Source: Salminus brasiliensis (taxonomy: Eukaryota > Chordata > Actinopteri > Characiformes > Bryconidae). From it: 64,000 nt of DNA. The DNA is taken from assembly GCF_030463535.1 (NCBI RefSeq), contig NC_132880.1:26936987-27000986 (forward strand). Reading direction: 5' to 3'. Under the pieces are notes generated by a model. The model searched no databases. It was not told the DNA's origin and worked only from the letters and a program-made list of their open reading frames with translations. The position numbers and the translations under genes are program-made. This document shows positions 50,101-63,560 of the stretch, in pieces. Within the stretch, counting starts at the first letter, position 1; each line of letters begins with the position of its first letter.

Positions 50101-51927
50101 TTATCAATCATTGAATTGGAAGTGACAACACCGATATAGAATGGATATTTTTAAATAGTAGTTTTACAATTCCAAACAGCTGTCCTTAGTGCTTTTTATT
50201 TGACTAAACTACACTAAACAGCAAAGATAATAAATAGATTTTGCTTTACCTTGTATATTGCTGAAGGCTGAGGTTCCATAACCATTAACACGAGCCACAC
50301 CAAAGCTATAGAGGCCAAATGGCGAGTGTGGATGGGCTAGCTGATAGAAGTCTGAATCTTCACCGTAACTGAACTGTGTCCATGAATATTCACTTCTGCC
50401 AATTTTGTTCCATGTAAGACCTTCCGGTGTCAGGGGTTTGCCCAATTTCAGCCCACCAAGGTCCTCACTGCGCCCTATTACAATCGCTTCATTTGTAAAA
50501 CCAGTTTGTGTGACCAGCGTGTAGGAGGTGCTAAAGTGGTCCGTTGGCAGGATGTTCATCAAGAAAGGGTCATTCAGCTTTCCTTCTTTGTTGATTCCTC
50601 CATTAAACTCATACAGCACTTGAATCCCTTGATCAGCAGTGATGTAGAGAGATTCTGGCCATTTTATATGTATGTCATAAAACTCTCCAGCCTTTATTTC
50701 TTTTTCTGAGACTGTCCCCTCCTGACCACTGACTTTCACTAAAGTGTTTTGTGAGGCTTGAATGTAGACAGTGTCATATTTGCTCTCAGGTTTATGGTAG
50801 TCAATTGGTACAACAATGAATTCATTCCCCCAGCTACTGACAGGAAGTAGTTGTTCATACACATGGTCACATCCAGTGAAAAACCAAGTGCAGCTGTGGC
50901 CTGTGAAGACTGCCACTGGTTGCTTAGCAATTACTCTGGAGCCTGACAGGTCTCCTACTTTGGGATTATATTGCCTTTGTTCATTGTCCTCTACCGTTTG
51001 GATCTGTATGCTCTCAAATGGCTCTAAGTCAATTGTGAGTTTGCTTCCTTGAGGGTAATCTTTTCCCTGGAATTTCACTCCGCTAGTCAAGTGGACCTCA
51101 ACAGAATTTTTGTCCTTATAGTTGGTGATGGAGAACTCTTTGTAGGCATTAGGTATTATCTTACGGGACTTCGGAGTCTTTGGAGTAAAAACATAGTACT
51201 CTGTTCCCCATTCTTTGACAGGGTAGATTACTGAAGCACCTGTTGAGAAGATCTTATAGTTGACAGATGACACTAAAATGTCTTGGTCAGATTCCACCCG
51301 GACTGTCTGTTGGTTTTTTGCACTTCCAAACATCTCCACCTCTTTGGGCATCTCGAAGATTTCTCCTTGTCCTGGTTGAACAGTTTTCTCATAGACGTTT
51401 CCCAATGCAGTTACTCTCACACTGGCACTCAGTTTGACAGATGGATTAAAAACCTCAACCAGAAGTCGTTTAGGCTCATGTCTTTTTTCGAGGTAATTCT
51501 GCATAAAGGATATAGCAAACTGTTTTCCAGTGGGCCCAGCGAAGGACAACCCTAAAAAGGTAGAGCTTTAAATGACATACCATCTTCAGCAATGTAAATA
51601 TTGTAAATAATGTAAATTTCTTTTGGGATAAGTTAATGAATCAAATTCAATTCAATCAGTTTCTGAAGTTTGAGGAACTTGATAAAAGACAAAACTGTAG
51701 TTTAAGAGCAGAAGGAATCATGACATAGACATATGGACCAAATCAACAGACCTGATTACTTACAATCATTCACTCACCAACCACTGTAATAAACTACTCT
51801 TTGCCTACTTAAAAGAGATATATGGGTTAAATTGGAGAAATGTCAGTAAGCATAAGTAGCATCAAAAAAGGAGCTTACCGCAGAGCAGCAGGGCTGCAAA
51901 GCAAATCAATGTCCCTCTGATCTCCAT
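44168..51927 (-). CDS. FCGBP-like secreted VWD-domain protein, copy 2 (with IgGFc-binding domain)
   Basis: Coding exons in transcript order: 51927-51879, 51551-50250, 49864-49101, 48963-48381, 48238-47607, 47500-46933, 46842-46640, 45692-45315, 45153-44885, 44177-44168. They join to 1,585 codons plus stop without a break. Order: signal peptide (MEIRGTLICFAALLLCG); a 434-residue single-exon domain that I recognise as the IgGFc_binding domain heading FCGBP-type proteins (about residues 17-450); a Cys-rich start; a Thr/Pro mucin linker (about 475-590); VWD 1 (GDPHYRTFDG, CGMCGNFNG); C8; TIL; VWC-like; VWD 2 (GDPHYKTFDG, CGLCGNFNG); C8; TIL; and a degenerate third VWD (CGACGQ, no GDPH). Human FCGBP has many more VWD units, so this is a short relative. 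Fish have no IgG, so Fc binding should not be assumed from the domain name. The protein is probably secreted into mucus. Confidence 0.94.
49380..49712 (-). repeat. Coding minisatellite: Thr/Pro mucin linker of copy 2
   Basis: Units of PTTTTT, PTTTTTT and PTTTTTTT repeat across about 110 codons, including PTTTST variants. Copy 1 has only a short Thr run here (34,030-34,080), about 80 residues less in total exon length. The Thr density predicts dense O-glycosylation. Confidence 0.95.
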
Positions 51928-52345
51928 GTCTGCAGGAGAAAAGGATTTTCACATTTTTTATGAAATATAATTCAATCATTATGCACTATATAAATGCAGG
52001 TGATGGTAATTGTTTTAATTACCCATGCCTACTTGATTTAATACAACTTATGTCATCTAATGACAACACGCCACTGTCTAAGAAATACATTTGAGAAGAA
52101 TACATGGCTCGGTAAACTAGAGTTTGAATCTTTTGTAGTTGTCACCGCACTGCAAAAGAGAAAAAATAAAATAAAAAAATATATACAACTTCTAGCCAAG
52201 GATCCATGCCTTTCCTTAGCCCTATAGCACCCTCTTTTCTCTGTAACCAGAACCAGAGTTTCAATTGCTCATTGTAGAGCTCTACAATATTTATTTCTGA
52301 AAATGTCTGACATTTAAAAAAAATATAATAAAAAGATTTTTTTTT

Positions 52346-52350
52346 ATTAA

Positions 52351-52399
<49 letters not shown>
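52346..52399 (+). repeat. ATT microsatellite
   Basis: About 17 TTA units lie in the first intron of copy 2. Confidence 0.97.
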
Positions 52400-52535
52400 G
52401 AAAAATCCCCATACTGAGAAAATTACACTGCTTAACCATTCATAATATCCTCTTCAAAATGTGGGGCTGCCTAACAATCTCAAAAAAGTCTCCAGATCTT
52501 ACCAAGAGGTTATTACCATTTCAAAAGTTTCTTAC

Positions 52536-52640
52536 CTGGACTTGAAACAAGGCAACAAGTGCAAACCGTTTCTCCTTTTCATCCTGCTTAAATTCTCTTG
52601 GGCATCTTCACAGTAGCCAATCAGTGCTTTGCTGGCACTG
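52536..52640 (-). promoter_or_regulatory. First (untranslated) exon and core promoter of copy 2
   Basis: A donor GTAAGA after TTTCAAGTCCAG ends the first exon at 52,536. Upstream on the minus strand are the same TATA-like AATTTAAG (52,587-52,594) and inverted CCAAT box (52,617-52,621) as in copy 1. Similarity to copy 1 continues for about 250 bp further upstream. Confidence 0.6.
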
Positions 52641-52859
52641 GACATTCAAATATGTGGAAAGTCCAGTCATGCTAATGTTTACTCTCCTCTTAATAATTGG
52701 GTGCTAATCAAGGCTGTCACATCTTATCTTATACTCCTTAATGTCCTGGTGTGAAAATCAACCTCAGTTTCAAATCGCTGTATCAAATCACTAAAGTCTT
52801 TGGTGCAGAACCGTCAAGAAATTAAGAATTGCACAAAAAGTAGCATACAGTCCAGATGC

Positions 52860-55735
52860 CAACCACAGTGGCTGTGCAGTGTAGGTCTAGCCTCTTTTGT
52901 GGTATCAGATAAAAAAATGTTAATGTTAAAAATAAAATAATTATTATATTCTATTGAAGACAAAACATTATGATACAAATAACTGTAATAGTCATGTTAC
53001 TAAACAAATTTTTGTAAAGTTGAATTGGGTATGAAAAAAGCATATGAATGTATTGTATATGTTGATCCAGTGCTTAATAATCAAATAATTGAAACCCATA
53101 AAGATTGATTTGTCCACTTGGGTTGTCACAGCTGGTAGGCCTTGGCTATTTCAGCTTGCCTTTCATTGCCATGCCCCTTTATTACCACTAGTCATTTTGC
53201 TTTGCAACTTCATTAAGTATCTGCTTTGTCTGTGGAATTAAGCTTGGTACTGTGAGCAGGTGGGGTAATAACAGATTTCATGTAGCAGTGTTATGCAATT
53301 AAATACAAAAAACTGTCACTAATTAATTAAAAAAGTGAGTAATTAGTTACATTACATCAATTAAAAGGGGTCAAATACATGGATATGAATCAATGTTCTT
53401 AAGGGTGACTATTTCATTGAGGCTTATTTCACTCCAAGGCTTATTACGCACTAATGTGTATTATTCAGTAACCACAGAGACTTCTGTACAAACTGGTGGG
53501 GCTGTTCTTTGGTAATAGAAGTTTGCAATAACACTTGCGACCTACCAGCAGCTGTTCAAGGCTTTAAAAGAACTTCATTCTCCCTAAACCGCACTAACAC
53601 TGACCCATAGGCATGAACAAGTAGACGTTCCAAACTCACAGCACAACCAATCAGAATCTCTATTTCAGCTAGGGGTGGGAACAAAAGAGAACCAAACTCA
53701 GAGACAGCACCAAAAATCATCAAAATCTTAATTTCAGGAGGAAGCAGGATTTCTCCTAAACACTAAAACCACTCTGATTCAATGAGAGAACTGCTCCAGG
53801 TCATCACATACTTTTTAATATGGTGTTTAACTTTTTCACTATTATAGGACATCATTCTTCTATGGTAAAATTGTTCTTTTATGGCATCACTTAAAGAACC
53901 CCTTCTAACACATTATTTTTAAGAGTGTGTATTAGACAGGAGTCTTGTTTCACAGATTGAACACAGATTGGTTTCATGTGGATTGTTGTAGACACACGTG
54001 ATGTGGCGTTATATGTTACGCTTTCATTTGAATGTATGGCTTTAAAACTCCAGAAGTAAAGGAACCAGTAATCAGACTATGGGACTTTAATACAGTAATC
54101 TTTGCATTACAATTGCATTTTTAACAGGTAGTCAATCATCTGTCACAGAGTAAATCTTTAAAGTAACCCTCCCAATCCTGAGTTATTTGCACTGAATTAT
54201 TTTTTGTTGTACTTTAAGTCAAAAGATTTCACAAAACTTTTTAGTTTCACCTTTGAACCAGCATAAGACCCAGATTGAAACTATCTCTACATCATCCATC
54301 TCCTTCTCTTACAAAGAAAGAGTTGAACCCTTCTGGAAATCTCTCCACATCTTCAGTGACTGGTCATTGCTCATTGTTTAACTTATTGGTCATCTCAGCC
54401 TGGCTCTAAATCCACCCTGCATTCAGCAGCATACTCATGGTGCTCCTCCTTACCTGAGTGCTGACACCTGTTGCTTGTTTCCCATAAAGCCTTCCTAAGG
54501 CCTCAATCTCTGTTTCTCCTTAGATGTAGTTGTTGTAGTTGTCACCTTTTGGCAGCTCCATAAATCCCAAAATCCATGGGACTGTTAAGGGACTGGAGAA
54601 TGTGCCCCAAAAATATAATTAGTTTGCAGAAGTTTTTAGTAAACAAGAAGCCACCAAACATTCACCTCGATTTTAAAACTGTTGTATCGAGTTCTTATCA
54701 GGGGTTGTTCCTCCAAATTCTTCTGTCCAACCTAGAGTCTGCTTACTAGAGATGTGTACATCCAAGAGGCCCTATGAACTTCTTTCTTCTGCACTATGAG
54801 CTTCCAGCACCCAAGCAATGAGTAAGAGAGGACTCTGAGGCTCGAGAGCAGTATGAGAATTAAAACTAGTTTAAAATTAGATGCATTTAAACTTGAACTG
54901 TTCACTCCACTAGGCAGCTCATTTCTGTGTCATGGTTTAGTTGGCTATGAAATTGTCAGCCTACTAATCACCTTTATTTTGTTATTTATATATTTTTAAA
55001 CCTGTAGATATTTTTGTAAACAGAAGTTTGAACCGTGTAGCTAGTGAAAGTGAGTCTCTGTTTAAATTCTAAATGTTCTAATTTAATAACTGTATTATTA
55101 ATTTGCATCAAACTGCCAATTGTGCTTCACTGAGAGTACAATTTCAAATTTAGACCTACCACTTTAAAGAATGTGTGTAAGGTGTTGATAACACACACAT
55201 AATATATATATTTTGTTTGTTTGTTTGTTTGTTTAGTTTTTTTTTGTTTAGTTTTTTTACCTGCTGCAAGATGGAACTGCGTGCATATCCACATTATCCA
55301 TTATCGAACGAGTTTAGTACCATGAGGCCTTCCGTGCCAAAGGGTCTTTGGCATATACAAAATGAAATATCTAATCAAGGTAAGTAATTCTCTTTACTGA
55401 CAAGCAGCATGAAGGATCTTGTTCTGAAATACCTGAACAGACTGTCAAAATCAATGCAAAAGTCTGCCAAAGATAAAATAAAGATTCTTGAACATTTTTT
55501 TGCCTACTGTGGAAATATGCCTTAGCCTAGCATGATTAAAAGTTTCGGGTTTTGTGCTCGCTAGTTGTTTTTTGTCTTTCTTTACTTTACTTGTGTATGT
55601 TTGTGTATTTCTCCAATTTCTTGTGTATATTCAGTTACAATGTATGTAATTACATAAGGATCAGGTGGGAGGGTGATAATCCAACATCCTGACCTTAGTA
55701 ACTCTCTTGTAGCCCAATGCATCCTCACATTGAAA
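52860..55735. other. Gene-free region
   Basis: No exon with splice context or recognisable repeat that I can support. Confidence 0.4.
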
Positions 55736-55739
55736 GACC

Positions 55740-56030
55740 AACCTTCAACTTGTGCCTCCTAAGGTTGTCCATTGTAAATTTTGGGTTGTGTTTTTGACCA
55801 TTATCCTGCTTTTCCTCGTCCGCATTTTACAGCAGGAAAGTTCCCATGCGACTGGTTGCAACACAAATAAAAATATAAAAAAAAAAGTTGAAGAGGTGTT
55901 TTGGCCTTTTGCATTTTTCTTCTGATTACCCATCCATGAAGGTTATATTTGTGCAGGTCTTTAGGCATGGTTCTCCTCTCCAGTTTGTCCACTCAATAAT
56001 TGTACAATGCAAAATTAATACAGTAATCTT
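55740..56030. repeat. Dispersed repeat fragment
   Basis: Shares ACCATTATCCTGCTTTTCCT with 38.9 kb and CATGAAGGTTATATTTGTGC with 56.7 kb (there GTGAAGATAATATTTGTACA). One decayed family. Confidence 0.45.
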
Positions 56031-56379
56031 GCTTAAATGTTTAACTTTCCATTCACAGTAACAGAAGTTTTATGAAAGTACCATGAGTAACAGTCATTTA
56101 AAATCATGTGTGTGAAGGTTTGTAAAATGTGCTCTTCTGGCTATTGAATTTAAATTAAAAGGTTTGTATTTTATTTATTTTTTCCACAAAAATTTAATTT
56201 CACAATAAAACAAAAACACAGAATAAATAGTTCCCTTCTAAACTTTTTTAGACAAAGACATTAATTGGCCTAGTGTCCAAAGCCTTTGTGTACTTTTAGG
56301 GCTACTACAGAGCTTATCATAATACACACAGTGTCAGAGGAAGCCATTCCTGCCAAATCAAATTTATACATACATACAT

Positions 56380-56665
56380 TCATACACTCCTGTAGCACTG
56401 CTGATTAATCCACTTGAACAAGTGCAACACTAACACACCACCACCATGTCAGTGTGACTTCAGTGCTTATAAGGACCACCCAAAAATGACCTGTTCTGTG
56501 TTGGTCCTGTGGGGTCCTGAGCATTGAAGAACAGGGTAAAAGGAAGCTAACAAAGTATACAGAGAAACAGATGGACTGCAGTCTGCCATTAAATAGAATT
56601 ACAAAATGCCCCTATGGTAAGTGGAGCTGATATAATTGGCCGAGTTCTGATCAGATCAGGGATGG
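56380..56665. repeat. Dispersed fish repeat
   Basis: Words such as TGGTCCTGTGGGGTCCTGAG, CATTGAAGAACAGGGTAAAA and CAGAGAAACAGATGGACTGC are familiar from an abundant fish interspersed repeat. The family is not assigned. Confidence 0.5.
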
Positions 56666-56689
56666 TCATAATATTTGAAGTGTGTGTTA

Positions 56690-57060
56690 AAGATGCAAGA
56701 AGGGTCTTCTTCTGAAGACTCTTCCGTGAAGATAATATTTGTACAGGTGCAGAACAGTGGAGCACCACCAGTCTGCTAAATCTTCCTGAAGGTCTTTTTC
56801 AGTCAAACAGGGATTTTGACTTGCCTTTCTAGCAATCTTACTTTTCTCACAAAAAAATATGTAAACTGACATTTTCTAATTACATTTTGATAGAAGTGGT
56901 TAGCTGAAATTGCTTAACTTCTTATTGCCTTCCCCTGATTTTTCAGAATGCTAGGCAGCTGCTTTGAGGAGCCAATGGCTGCTGATTGTTGGGATAAGGT
57001 TTGAGGGGTCAGAGTATTCATAAAGCTGATTGTGTTCAGAAGGATTATGACCAAGCCATT
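56690..57060. repeat. Dispersed repeat fragment (family of 38.9 and 55.7 kb)
   Basis: Contains CTGCTTTGAGGAGCCAATGG followed by CTGATTGTTGGGATAAGG, nearly as at 39.35 kb, and CTGCTAAATCTTCCTGAAGG upstream. Confidence 0.55.
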
Positions 57061-57116
57061 GCCTAAGGTATACATGTATAGTACAAAAAACCTTTACAGT
57101 GACAGTATTAGAAGCT

Positions 57117-57630
57117 TGTCACACATCTGCCGACTTCACATCCGGGCTTGATCTCCCAGGAGATCATATGACTCCTCATGTCACTTCAAGCTCCTATCCA
57201 CATTCTCTCTCTCTGGAATTCTATGGACTAGCACCTGTGTATTTTATCGTATGATTATCTTAGATTAGTAATTAAGCCCAGGCTTTAGACTAGGCATTTC
57301 GCAAGGTATTGTGTCACATTCTGGAGATCTACTGAGCCTTTACTGATCTATATGTGTTTTCCGTGTATTGACCTTTTATTGTTTTACAACATTGCCAATT
57401 GTCTTTGCTCTGTGAATCTATGCCTGTGTTTTGGTTTCCTGATTACGGCCCTTTATCTGTATTTTTAGATTCATTGCTCTGTGTGATGTTTGTGCTTTTG
57501 TCTTTCATCTGTCTTTTGGCCTTGACCTTGGACTGTTTATCGATTACAAACTTGGACTGTGATTCTCCCAGTACAGCCTCTTTAACATTTTACCCCTGCG
57601 AGTGTCTGACCCATGTTTGGCACCTTACAA
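57117..57630 (+). repeat. Probable 5' LTR of a Ty3/gypsy element
   Basis: It runs from TGTCACAC to CTTACA directly before the gag-like start of the element at 57.6 kb, and resembles the LTR-like segment at 500-812. The matching 3' LTR was not seen. Confidence 0.5.
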
Positions 57631-57645
57631 AATACCTCACCTAAC

Positions 57646-59680
57646 ATGCAGACGGCAGACCAGGAGGCTGTTCAGAGAGCTTTAACGGAGCAAGGACAGT
57701 TACTGGGACAACATCAGCAGGTACTGTCCCAAGTTACACACTCATTAGAGAGAACAGTCTGAGAACTCAGAACCCCATTGAAGGAGGCAGCACTAAATGG
57801 AGGCCCAGTCGGGTTAGGGACCATCTCAAAAGTGACACAACCCTTAGATCTAGAGTTAATGTATTACATTAAGAGACCTTGACCTTTCTAATACTAGAAC
57901 AGTCAGACACAATCCAACAATATCTTGGTCAGATCACACCATTCTCAGATGAGTATTGCCATCAGAATTGTATCACTCCAAACTGCCTTCTCATTGAGAC
58001 TGTGATTGTGATATTGATTTCAGAGATCAACCCTCATTTCCCAAAGCTATTTATCCATTAACACAAGAAGAAGAAAAAGCTATGGACCATCCACGTCCCC
58101 TATATCCTCTAGTTTCTTTTTCATCAAGAAAAAAGATGGTGGTCTTCGTCCATGTATTGATTACCAAGCCCTCAGTCAGATCACAAAGAACTACCCTATC
58201 TTCTTCTGTTAGTTCCAGTAGCTTTAGAACAGCTAAAGGGTGCCAGGCTTTTCACTAAGTTAGATATACGGAGTGCATATAACCTAATTAGAATTAAGGA
58301 AAGGGATGAATGAAAGCTTTCGTGAGCACTAGGGGGCATTATGAATATTTAGTAATGCCTTTCAGATTATCAATAGCCCCCTCTGTTTTTCAAGCATTAA
58401 TTAATTAAGTCCTCTGAGACATGGTGGGTAAATTTGTTATAGCATATTTGGATGATATTCTAGTTTATTCATCGGATAGTGATATGCATGTCAGACATGT
58501 GTGTGCTGTGTTACAACGTCTTCTGGATAACAGCTTGTTTGTGAAGGGAGAAAAATGTGAATTTCCTGTCTGTGTCTTTTCTAGGATATGTTATTAGTTC
58601 CCAAGTGATCATCATGGACGATCAAAAGGTAAATGCAGTTCTTAAGTGGCCCACTCCTTCCTCAATTAAAGAGTTGCAGAAATTTCTAGGTTTCGCTAAT
58701 TTCTATCTGAGGTTTATTCACAATTTCAGTGCTGTAGCTGCACCACTTACATCCCTCCTCAAAGGAGTGCCAAAGAAACTTAAATGGACTGAACAGGCTG
58801 AGAAGGCATTTCAGGCCTTAAAGGCTGCCCTCACAGCAGCCCCAATCTTAAAACACCCTGATCCTTCCCAGCCCTTTACGGTAGAGGTGGATACCTCTGA
58901 GACAGGTGTTATAGGGGGCAATATTGTCACAGCGTACAGGAGAACCTCCTAGATTGTATCCTTTTACATAAACTGCAGAAATGATGGCATAGCAGATACA
59001 AAAAAGCCATAGAAGAGTGGTGACACTGGCTAGAAAGAGCTAATCACTCTTCTGTCATTTTGACTGACCATAAAAATCTAGAATATCTCTGTAACTCCGG
59101 AAGTGTCTGTATCTCTATTAGATGGGAAAGAGATGAGGCTATTAACAGGGAATTGGATAACCTTGTCATCCCCACTCAAAGCCAAGTAGATAGGGCTCAT
59201 TGACCACTTACATTTGGCCACCAAGGAAAGACTCGTACACACCAATTATTGGCACATAAATATTGGTGGGAGTCAATACAAAGGGACATTTATACATTTA
59301 TAGCTTTCTAATCGGTCCATTCTCAGTGTGAGACACCCAAAATTTCACCTGCAGGAAAGTTAATGCATTTACCTATCCTCAATCGCCCTTATTCAAATTT
59401 AGCCATAGATTGCGTAACTGACTTGCCAGACTCACCATGATCCTTACTGTAATCGATCATTTTTCTCCAGGCGTTTCTCGATTTATTCCATTTACATCTA
59501 TTCCCACTGTATTCCAGACAGCAGAAGATATATTTAATCATTTCTTTCGTGTTTTGGCATACCAGAAGACATTATGTCTGATCGGGTAAAGCAATTTATC
59601 TCTCAAGTGTGGTCATCGTTCTTTAAAAGTATAAGGATGTCCTTGAGTCTGACCTCAGGGTATCATTCACAAAGGTGACT
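57646..59680 (+). pseudogene. Decayed Ty3/gypsy element (gag start, RT, RNase H, integrase)
   Basis: A gag-like start (MQTADQEAVQRALTEQ) is followed by RT pieces in shifting frames ([12 protein letters not shown], the catalytic YxDD type; then [19 protein letters not shown]), an RNase H start ([15 protein letters not shown]), the integrase zinc region (THQLLAHKYWWESI) and part of the integrase core, ending near SGYHS. Gag is largely deleted, and many stops and frameshifts are present. It belongs to a different lineage from the element at 2.2-3.8 kb, and no chromodomain is visible. Confidence 0.88.
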
Positions 59681-59689
59681 TGACTAACT

Positions 59690-62440
59690 TTTTTTAACAC
59701 TTTAAATGAACACTGAAATTGATCAAATATATCCACAGACATGTCTTTGTTCTCACGTGGTTACAAAATGTTTGGTTACTTAGAAACATTGTTTTAATAA
59801 CAACAAACAAACAAAGTCTACTAGTGAGTCAGCATTTTTTCTGTAAAGGCATGTGAAGTGAGAAATTAATGACCATTAAAATATACTCAATACATTTCAG
59901 AAACTACAAAATCAGACTAAATGACGATATAATATTGTCAAACTCAAATGGAGGTTGTGTGTTAAAAGATAATGCATGAAAACTGAAGCTGGTAGTGCAT
60001 GGCAGCATATTTCTCATTTATTTTCTAATGGAAATGCAGAATTGAAAATGCTAATGAAATACTGTGCTTACAAGTGCATTTCCCATGTAGGAGCACATAA
60101 TTTAAAAAATAATAAAAAAATAATAATAAAATGTGTATTTCCATTTTCATTTCTGTTTATCATGGTTGCCAAATCCAGTATGTAAAAGCAAAGTATAATG
60201 ATTTCAGGAAACTAAATGCTTGTGATATGTTGTAGTTTTTAGAACCATGAAGTGTGTTGTATTAAAACTCTAAGTATTTTATTATCATTGTTATTCCATT
60301 GTTAAGATTTGGTTGGAAAAAAGGGTTAAAACCTTGAAAAGGGCAAATAGCTCACCTTCATTAGCTGGACAAAAGGCATAATCCATTTAGTCAAATCAAT
60401 TAGTCAAATCAGTCCAATCAATGGATGTCTTGCCATAGCTTACCAATTTTGTGAAAACAAATACACTTTAGACCTTCTGTAAGTTCTAGATAAGTCAAAC
60501 ATGTTTTTACTGGAAATTAAATGCTTATGTTTGTTTCAAGGTTAAATAAAACATATCAAATATATCAAAAGTTTCAAATTTGTACAGCTTTAACAGGAAA
60601 CAGGCAAATTCAAACAAACTGAAACAGACACAAAGAGACACCACATCATCCTCATTTTGTAACAACTGCAGTTTTTACCTTTGTCTTCAGAATAGATTTT
60701 ACTTGTTCTTTTACTTGTCTTTAAACTTCTAAATGACCTAGCACCTGGATGCCTGCCCTTTAAACACTGATGCTGTTCCCAAGCAATCAGTCTCACAGGA
60801 TCTTTACTGTTTGGTCAGCCTATCTAAAAGAAGGTGTGGTGCGGATGTTAGGCCACAAATCATTACTTATTAAAGCAACACTGGATAGCTTGTTTTGGAT
60901 TATAGCCAAGCTTAATCATTATATTCTCCTTCAATACTTTTTTTTTACATTACTTTTAGAGCTCTAGGTTTTCCCAGGTGTGGCACTTTAAGAGTATTTT
61001 ATTATTTCTCTTATGAACTACTAATGTATTATTTATGAAGATCATAAATTCAAAGGTGCGTTTACCCTTTTTACTTTTTTACTTTTTGCATTTTTAGATC
61101 ATATATTCTTATATAGACATATAGACATTATTCTCTATTATTCTCTAATATTAAACTCTAAAAACACACATAATGCAAAAAAAAAAAAAAAAAAAATATT
61201 AGATTCATAAAAATGCACAGAAAACATGAAGGTGCACAAAAACTCCAAATAGTGCACAAAAAGTCTAAAGGGGAAAAAAAGGGTTCAAATACACAAAAAG
61301 CATAGAAAGCACACCAGATTCATAAAACATGTACCAAAAACATAAAAGAGCACAAAAACTCCATAAAAGTTGAAAAAGTACACAGAAAAGTCACCGGCAA
61401 TTCACATCATGGATTTATGTGCAAACAGAAATTTACAAAATCGGCAGAAATGTCACTTTAATACATGCACATTTTTAAATTTCAACATTTCAGCTACACA
61501 TATTTTTGTATGTCGGCATGTGGTATTTTTTACTCACAATCAAAAATGTCCAGAATATTGTAGATAAATAAGTCTATAAAATCAAAATCCTTTAGTTATT
61601 CTGTAAACAAATTGCTATCAACCCCTAACAAGCATTTTTCATATGTTTTGTAAAGATGAAAGAAACGTTGACATTGAGGGATGATATACTTGTTAACATA
61701 TCGTCACTGTTGAATTAAAAACATGTGTCTCCAAAATGATGACTTTACAGAAGAAGGCAAAAATGCTCTTCACTTTAAATTGAATTCAATGTAAAATGAG
61801 AGTTTATTCAAGGATATTTCTATTGGTCTATTCATCTAGATTTATTTACACAGTGTACAGAGCAGAGGCAGGGTTGAAATGATGCAGAAAACTAATAACG
61901 GACAAAAGTGGAGATGCATGTTTTTTATTGCACAGCAGCGATATTTAAAAGATGATGATGATATGTATACTAAAAAGTAAAACATACAAAATACCACTGT
62001 AAACACCAATGGGTCAAAAAAATGACTGCTCGTAGATTAAGCGAACAATATTAATTATCTGTCAACAACAAGTCAAGGTTTGGCATTTATTATTTGGTTG
62101 GCAAAAAGGCACTACATTGTAGATGAAGTTAGCTGCAGGAGAATAAGGTGAAATGGCAAGGCTTGTGGGGTGCTCCCAGTCAGTAGTGGGGAGTACCTAC
62201 CAACAACATATAGAGAAGGGACAAACCATGTTTACAGGGTGTTGGGCATCTAAGCCTCTTCAATGCACAGGGTACACTGTGCAGTCCAAAATGACAGAAG
62301 GGCAATTTTACCTTTATATCACCTACAATAGGTACACATTGGTTACCCAAATCTTAATCTAATCAAGCATGTGAGGGGTGTGCAGGAATACCATATCTAA
62401 TTAATGGCAGCTTCACCTCACAAATTACATGACTTGGAAA
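59690..62440. other. Gene-free AT-rich region
   Basis: An A-run lies at about 61,178-61,196, followed by many short repeats of a CACAAAAA/CATAAAA word to about 61,390. No gene supported. Confidence 0.45.
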
Positions 62441-62449
62441 ATGTGAAAC

Positions 62450-62645
62450 TCTGGCCCTGGACAGCCAGACTCCTGCTCAGTTTTGTAATTTTCCTGTTCA
62501 GGCACACCTGATTTAACCCACCTTTTAATGAACAGGTCTTATAAGTTTCTTAGAGCAGGGAAACCACCTGGACTTCAGACCTCAGTTTCTTACTCCAGAT
62601 CTGGATCTGAGTCTAATGTCAGAGGTCTTGCAGAGTTCATGTCTT
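62450..62645. repeat. Dispersed repeat, MITE-like
   Basis: It starts CTGGCCCTGGACAGCCAGAC and contains CACACCTGATTTAACCCACC and TTAGAGCAGGGAAACCACCT. These words are characteristic, from memory, of an abundant non-autonomous DNA element in fish. Confidence 0.5.
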
Positions 62646-63226
62646 GGTGATTAAAGGATATTTTGGTGGCACACAGAGGACCAACAGCAAATGAAGCAGG
62701 TGGGTCAACTGTGTAGAGTTCATGTTCAGTCTATTTCGAATGTACATTGTGAACAGCGAACCCAAGTGTCTGAATTCTTCAGTTGACCTATATTGCAAGC
62801 CTTATTCATACTCTGTTGACAAACACAATAGAAATGGATTAGTGGGCTTATTAGGCTCTGCAGTATTAAGTAGGAATTATATTCTTTTCTAATTATATGT
62901 AATTATACATCAAATAAAAAAATAGAAATCATGTTATAAGTAATCCTGCACATTTGAAAACAATGCAAGACATATTTGCATTTATTTTGACATATTTTAA
63001 TAATGAACCTTTTCTGTAGTTGAATTAGCATCTGTAAGATTTAGACAGTGTAAAATACAAGCATTTAGAACACACCCTCCAGCCTTTACACAATAGTACA
63101 GCGGTTGGAACCAGTGGCAACCTTTTCACAAGCCTTTCTCTCTAACTACTACTCATTTTTAAAATACACAGCAACAATAATTTATATGTTAAATGTGATG
63201 AGTTTTTAAATAGAGTTAGCCCGTTG
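62646..63226. other. No recognised feature
   Basis: Nothing supported. Confidence 0.4.
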
Positions 63227-63560
63227 TCATGCCTGCCCCGTTGTCATGTCTGTCTTTGTTTGGTGTTGCCATGTGCTCCCAAGCACATGGCTCTGTTTGT
63301 GTCTTGTCTGCCCTAGCCACGCCTGTCCACCTGTGTCTCCTCTGTAGCCACACCCCCATGTTAGTCCAAGGTGTTCCTTGTGACTCCCTTGTTAGTGTCT
63401 GTTTAAGTGCCCCTTTAGTCTTGTGCGTGTGCGTGTATCTGGCCTGTTTATGGGATTCTTGTGTTTTTTGGTAAGCTTTGCTTGTTTGGTTTCTGTTTGT
63501 TGTGTTTTATTTTCTTGCATTAAAATATCCTGTGAGTATGTCTGCCTCTGTCTCGTGACA
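63227..63560 (+). repeat. Probable solo LTR
   Basis: A CT/GT-rich block of about 334 bp begins TGTCATGCC and ends CTCGTGACA. It has an ATTAAA-type signal near 63,519 and no adjacent pol sequence. Base composition differs sharply from the AT-rich flanks. No clear target duplication was seen. Confidence 0.5.
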